Assembly (NCBI GenBank): GCA_963741845.1
Contig: CAVUJV010000024.1
Coordinates: forward strand, 124,001-188,000
Length of the DNA: 64,000 bases
DNA from: Roseiarcus sp963741845
Lineage (GTDB): Bacteria > Pseudomonadota > Alphaproteobacteria > Rhizobiales > Beijerinckiaceae
Direction of reading: 5' to 3'
Below, piece by piece: positions 61,220 through 64,000 of this stretch. The first letter of the stretch is position 1, and each line of letters opens with the position of its first letter. Position numbers and translations under genes: made by a program. The notes beneath the pieces are model-generated. The model ran no database searches. It worked only from the letters and a program-made list of their open reading frames with translations, and had not been told where the DNA came from.

Positions 61220-61911
61220 CGTCGTCGAAAGACGACGAAGCCAAGCACTATCACGGGCACCGGCAGCGGCTTCGCGCCCGGCTCCTCGAGGCGGGCGCGT
61301 CCGCCCTTGCCGATTACGAGCTGGTCGAGCTCATCCTGTTCAACGCCATCCCGCAGCGGGACGTGAAGCCGCTCGCCAAGCAGCTGGTCGAGCGCTTCGG
61401 CTCCTTCGCGGAGGTCATGGCGGCGGAGCCGCAGCGGCTCCTCGAAGTGAACGGCGTCAGCGCCGGCGTCGTCGCGCAGTTCAAGATCGTCGAAGCCGCC
61501 GCCCAGCGCTTCGCCAAGGGGACGGTGAAGAAGCGTCTGCCGATGGGCTCCTGGAGCGCGGTCGTCGATTATTGCCGCACTGCGATGGCCTTCGAGAAGC
61601 GCGAGATCTTCCGCATCCTGTTCCTCGACAAGAAGAATGGCCTCATCGCCGACGAAGTGCAGGGCTCGGGCACGGTCGATCACACGCCCGTCTATCCGCG
61701 CGAAGTGGTGCGCCGGGCGCTGGAGCTTTCCGCGACCGCCCTGGTGCTCGTGCACAATCACCCTTCCGGCGATCCGACGCCCTCGCAGCAGGACGTGAAA
61801 ATGACGCAGGACATTATCGCCATCGCCAAGCCCCTTGGCGTCATCGTTCACGATCACATCATCGTCGGACGGGACGGGCATGCGAGCCTGAAAGGCATGC
61901 GGCTGATCTGA
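61216..61911 (+). CDS. radC: RadC-family (JAB/MPN-domain) protein
   Basis: A 231-residue protein: helical N-terminal domain (ALADYELVELILFNAIPQRDVKPLAKQLVERFGSFAEVM), then the JAMM metal-binding core (LVHNHPSGDPTPSQQDVKMTQ, with the earlier Glu in the KREIFRILFLDKKN region). Despite the old name, no direct role in recombination repair is established for the family. Its start overlaps the map stop, a conserved alphaproteobacterial pair. Confidence 0.93.
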   Translation: MTSSKDDEAKHYHGHRQRLRARLLEAGASALADYELVELILFNAIPQRDVKPLAKQLVERFGSFAEVMAAEPQRLLEVNGVSAGVVAQFKIVEAAAQRFAKGTVKKRLPMGSWSAVVDYCRTAMAFEKREIFRILFLDKKNGLIADEVQGSGTVDHTPVYPREVVRRALELSATALVLVHNHPSGDPTPSQQDVKMTQDIIAIAKPLGVIVHDHIIVGRDGHASLKGMRLI

Positions 61912-62094
61912 GGCGTCCGCGGCGGCGGACGGCTTTCCAGGACGGCCCGGCCCGTCCAGCAAATCGCCGAACGCTGTGGCCCGACCGCGCTGGCGTTATG
62001 CGCAATTTCTGATATTTCAGGAGCCATATCACTTGGCCGCCTGGTCGGATCGCCTGGCCGGCGCGCGGCCGGCGGGTGGGGAGCGCGAGAGACC

Positions 62095-62823
62095 GTGGCG
62101 GTAAAGGCGGCGCCGAAAAAGCGGACTGAGACGACGCCGGCCGACAGGCCGAAATCGCTCGTCGATCAGGCCTACGAGCAGATCAAGGAGCGCATCATCG
62201 CCCTGCATTTCCTGCCGGGGCAATATCTGAACGAGGCGGCGATCTGCGCCCAGCTTGGCCTTGGGCGGACGCCGGTGCATCAGGCGCTCCAGCGCCTGCA
62301 TCTCGAGGGGCTGGTCGAGGTGCTCCCGCGCAAGGGAATCATCGTTCAGCCCGACAGCCTCGCGGAGATCCTCAAGATCCTCAATTCGCGCCTGACGGTC
62401 GAACCGGAGCTTGCCCGCCTCGCAGCGCAACGGGCAAGGGCCGGCGAGGTCGACCGGGACAGGCTGATGAAGCTCAAGGCGATCGCGACCGCGACCGACC
62501 CGAATGTCGAGCCGCCGGACCTTGCGGACTTCACCGGCAATGATCGCGGGTTTCATCGGGAGATCGGCGAACTCTCGGGCAATTCGGTGCTTGGCGACTT
62601 CGCCCGCATCCTGCACGAGCGCTCCACCCGCTTCTGGTATCTGAACCTGTGGCAAACGATCGACGTCGCCTCGTCGAACCGCCAGCACCTCCAGATTGCG
62701 AGAGCCATCGTCGCAGGGAAGGGGGACGAGGCGGCGGCCGCCATGCAGGCGCATATCCAGGCGCTCTGCGGGCGGCTGGAAAAGCTGAAAGCGGCCGCAG
62801 CGGGCCGCTTTCCGGTCGGCTGA
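62095..62823 (+). CDS. GntR-family (FCD) transcriptional regulator
   Basis: A 242-residue regulator starting with a lysine-rich stretch at GTG 62095. HTH: LVDQAYEQIKERIIALHFLPGQYLNEAAICAQLGLGRTPVHQALQRLHLEGLVEVLPRKGIIVQ; the FCD domain has FTGNDRGFHREIGELSGNSVLGDF and AMQAHIQALCGRLEKL. It precedes a cupin and an Ldh-family dehydrogenase and probably controls them. Confidence 0.9.
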   Translation: MAVKAAPKKRTETTPADRPKSLVDQAYEQIKERIIALHFLPGQYLNEAAICAQLGLGRTPVHQALQRLHLEGLVEVLPRKGIIVQPDSLAEILKILNSRLTVEPELARLAAQRARAGEVDRDRLMKLKAIATATDPNVEPPDLADFTGNDRGFHREIGELSGNSVLGDFARILHERSTRFWYLNLWQTIDVASSNRQHLQIARAIVAGKGDEAAAAMQAHIQALCGRLEKLKAAAAGRFPVG

Positions 62824-62929
62824 AATCCTGGCGCGACCTCCGCCCGCGATTGCGCGTCGGCGGTCCCGCTTGCTTTCCGTATCAGGTGAAATATCATGTG
62901 ATGCAATCCATGATGTCCGGACGCCGCCG

Positions 62930-63343
62930 ATGACCGACAAGACGCCGCCGACCCCGCCGGGGATGCCCTCCCTCGACGAGATCCTGATCCAGACGGCGGA
63001 CATGCCCTGGCGGGCGAAGTCGCTCGCCGGCGTTCACGAGAAAATGCTCTGGCGCAACGAGGAGACGGGCGCTTCGATCGCGCTGATCCGCTTCGAGAAG
63101 GGCGCGAGCATCCCGACCCCGCATCGGCATGCGTCGAACCAGTTCATGTTCTGCCTGCAGGGCTGGTACGAATATACGAAGACCGGCGTGACGCTCAGGG
63201 CCGGCTCCTTCTATTGCAATCCGAAGGGCAACGTGCACGGGCCGACGCTCGCGCATGAAGAAACCGTCGTCGTTGAAATGTACGACGGCCCGCATTATCC
63301 CGAGCGCCCCTCCTGGTACGACAATGACGAGGACGCCCGATAG
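62930..63343 (+). CDS. Cupin domain-containing protein
   Basis: A 137-residue single-domain cupin. Motif 1 is PTPHRHASNQFMFCLQGWYEYTKTG, motif 2 is GSFYCNPKGNVHGPTLAHEETVVV, giving the His/Glu-type metal site. It starts at ATG 62930 and its stop overlaps the start of the Ldh gene. Could be a small dioxygenase or isomerase or a sugar-acid-binding protein; substrate unknown. Confidence 0.85.
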   Translation: MTDKTPPTPPGMPSLDEILIQTADMPWRAKSLAGVHEKMLWRNEETGASIALIRFEKGASIPTPHRHASNQFMFCLQGWYEYTKTGVTLRAGSFYCNPKGNVHGPTLAHEETVVVEMYDGPHYPERPSWYDNDEDAR

Positions 63344-64000
63344 CTTGAGCCGCGCCGAGGGCGGCGTCTCCGCCGCGGCGCTCGCCGCGGCGGCCGCCGC
63401 GATCTTCGTCGCCGCCGGCGTTCGCGCCGAGCGACGCGGCGCTGGTGGCGGGCGACCTCGTCGCCGCAGACGTCGAGGGCGTCGCGTCGCACGGGGTGAC
63501 GCTTGTTCCGATGTATGTCGACCGGCTGCTCGCGGGCTCCGTCTCGAAGAGCCTCGGCGGGCGAGGTGGTCTCCGATCGCGAGGCGGCCGTGGTGATCGA
63601 CGCGAAGGATGCGCTCGGCCAGCTCACGGCGCGTCAGGCGGTTTCGCTCGCGGTCGAGCGCGCGAAGCGATTCGGGCTCGCGGCGGTCGCGGTGCGCAAC
63701 GCGTTCCACTTCGGCGCGGCGGGCCGCTATGCGCGGATGATGGCGGATCAGGGCTGCGTCGGAATCGTGATGGCCAACACGCGGCCCCTGATGCCCGCGC
63801 CCGGCGGCGCCGAGCCGCTGACGGGCAACAATCCGCTCGCTATCGCGGCGCCGAGCGACGCGGCTTTCGCGCCCGAAATCGACATGGCGCTCAGCGCCGT
63901 CGCAATGGGCAAGATCCGCAATGCGGCGGCGGCTGGCGAGACCATTCCCGAAGGCTGGGCGGCCGACCGGACAGGCGCTCCGACCACCGATCCGAAGGCT
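63324..64000 (+). pseudogene. Malate/L-lactate/ureidoglycolate-type dehydrogenase (Ldh family), partial, two +1 frameshifts
   Basis: The frame from ATG 63324 reads AALAAAAAAIFVAAGV, then after one extra base near 63419-63425 PSDAALVAGDLVAADVEGVASHG, and after one extra G at 63559-63561 GEVVSDREAAVVIDAKDALGQL. It continues HFGAAGRYARMMADQGCVGIVMANTRPLM and AEPLTGNNPLAIAAPSDA to the right edge. These are hallmarks of the Ldh_2 family (NAD(P)-dependent 2-hydroxyacid dehydrogenases, including ureidoglycolate and sulfolactate dehydrogenases). The C-terminus is outside the window. Confidence 0.88.

Noticed and set aside
1..64000. Programmed +1 ribosomal frameshifting as the explanation for the repeated frame breaks
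   Set aside because: The sites share no slippery sequence, stop codon context or structure, and occur in unrelated genes not known for recoding.
1..64000. CRISPR array, prophage, integron or toxin-antitoxin module
   Set aside because: No regularly spaced repeats, phage structural or integrase genes, or typical small toxin/antitoxin pairs were found.

Overview
This 64-kb window is high-GC DNA with the gene content of a Hyphomicrobiales (Rhizobiales) alphaproteobacterium. Pointers are a ChvE-GguAB sugar transporter, an AapJ-type amino-acid-binding protein, a DUF1127 protein, a GCG_CRPN small secreted protein, a PEPxxWA-CTERM protein and a ureABCEFGD cluster. A Beijerinckiaceae/Methylocystaceae-type relative is possible, but there is no rRNA or marker set here to prove it. 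It looks chromosomal: housekeeping genes (pth, rplY, murJ, map, radC, a tRNA-Leu) are mixed with accessory catabolic operons. No CRISPR, prophage or intact insertion sequence was seen.

Layout. 1-10.7 kb: partial PBP1-type glycosyltransferase, YcgN-like protein, small secreted proteins, GST, a membrane histidine kinase, pth, rplY, a dienelactone hydrolase, an EamA exporter, an outer-membrane beta-barrel and a LysR regulator. 10.7-15.9 kb: DUF1127 protein, malate synthase aceB, an SDR, a TPR protein, a NIPSNAP protein. 15.9-22.1 kb (minus strand): chvE-gguA-gguB-galK-galT, coupling sugar import to the Leloir pathway. 22.4-30.1 kb: murJ, a proline-rich YXWGXW-type secreted protein, a UbiH-family hydroxylase, metC, a lone aapJ. 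30.1-35.6 kb (minus): urease ureA-B-C-E-F-G-D. 35.7-42.1 kb: proB, a ClC channel, an eight-haem cytochrome with C-terminal TPRs, an LssY-domain protein and an IS3 remnant. 42.3-51.1 kb (plus): an inferred tetronate (D-erythronate type) operon made of a GntR regulator, a three-gene ABC importer, denD, otnI, otnK and otnC; it should turn the acid sugar into dihydroxyacetone phosphate. 51.2-57.6 kb: a GntR regulator facing a Liv-type ABC importer followed by an Asp/Glu/hydantoin racemase. 57.8-62 kb: tRNA-Leu(UAA), gpt, a CinA/MoaB-fold protein, a PEPxxWA-CTERM protein, map, radC. 62.1-64 kb: GntR, cupin and the start of an Ldh-family dehydrogenase that runs off the window.

The strongest cross-window signal is that at least eleven reading frames are disturbed by one extra base, always +1 and mostly lengthening a 2-3 base run. 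The affected genes are the outer-membrane protein, gguA, chvE, the proline-rich protein, ureE, the tetronate binding protein, otnK, the livG/livF junction, the PEP-CTERM gene, and the Ldh gene twice. Such a one-sided pattern is more like systematic sequence or assembly error than decay of eleven useful genes. It also creates three false fusions: GguA-GguB, LivG-LivF and PEP-CTERM-CinA.

The most biologically novel items are a sugar-type ABC ATPase with an extra C-terminal GAF-like domain in the tetronate operon, the octahaem-TPR cytochrome, three clear palindromic operator arrays, a REP-like double hairpin inside the tetronate operon, and a 52-codon ORF with a strong ribosome-binding site that overlaps the denD start.
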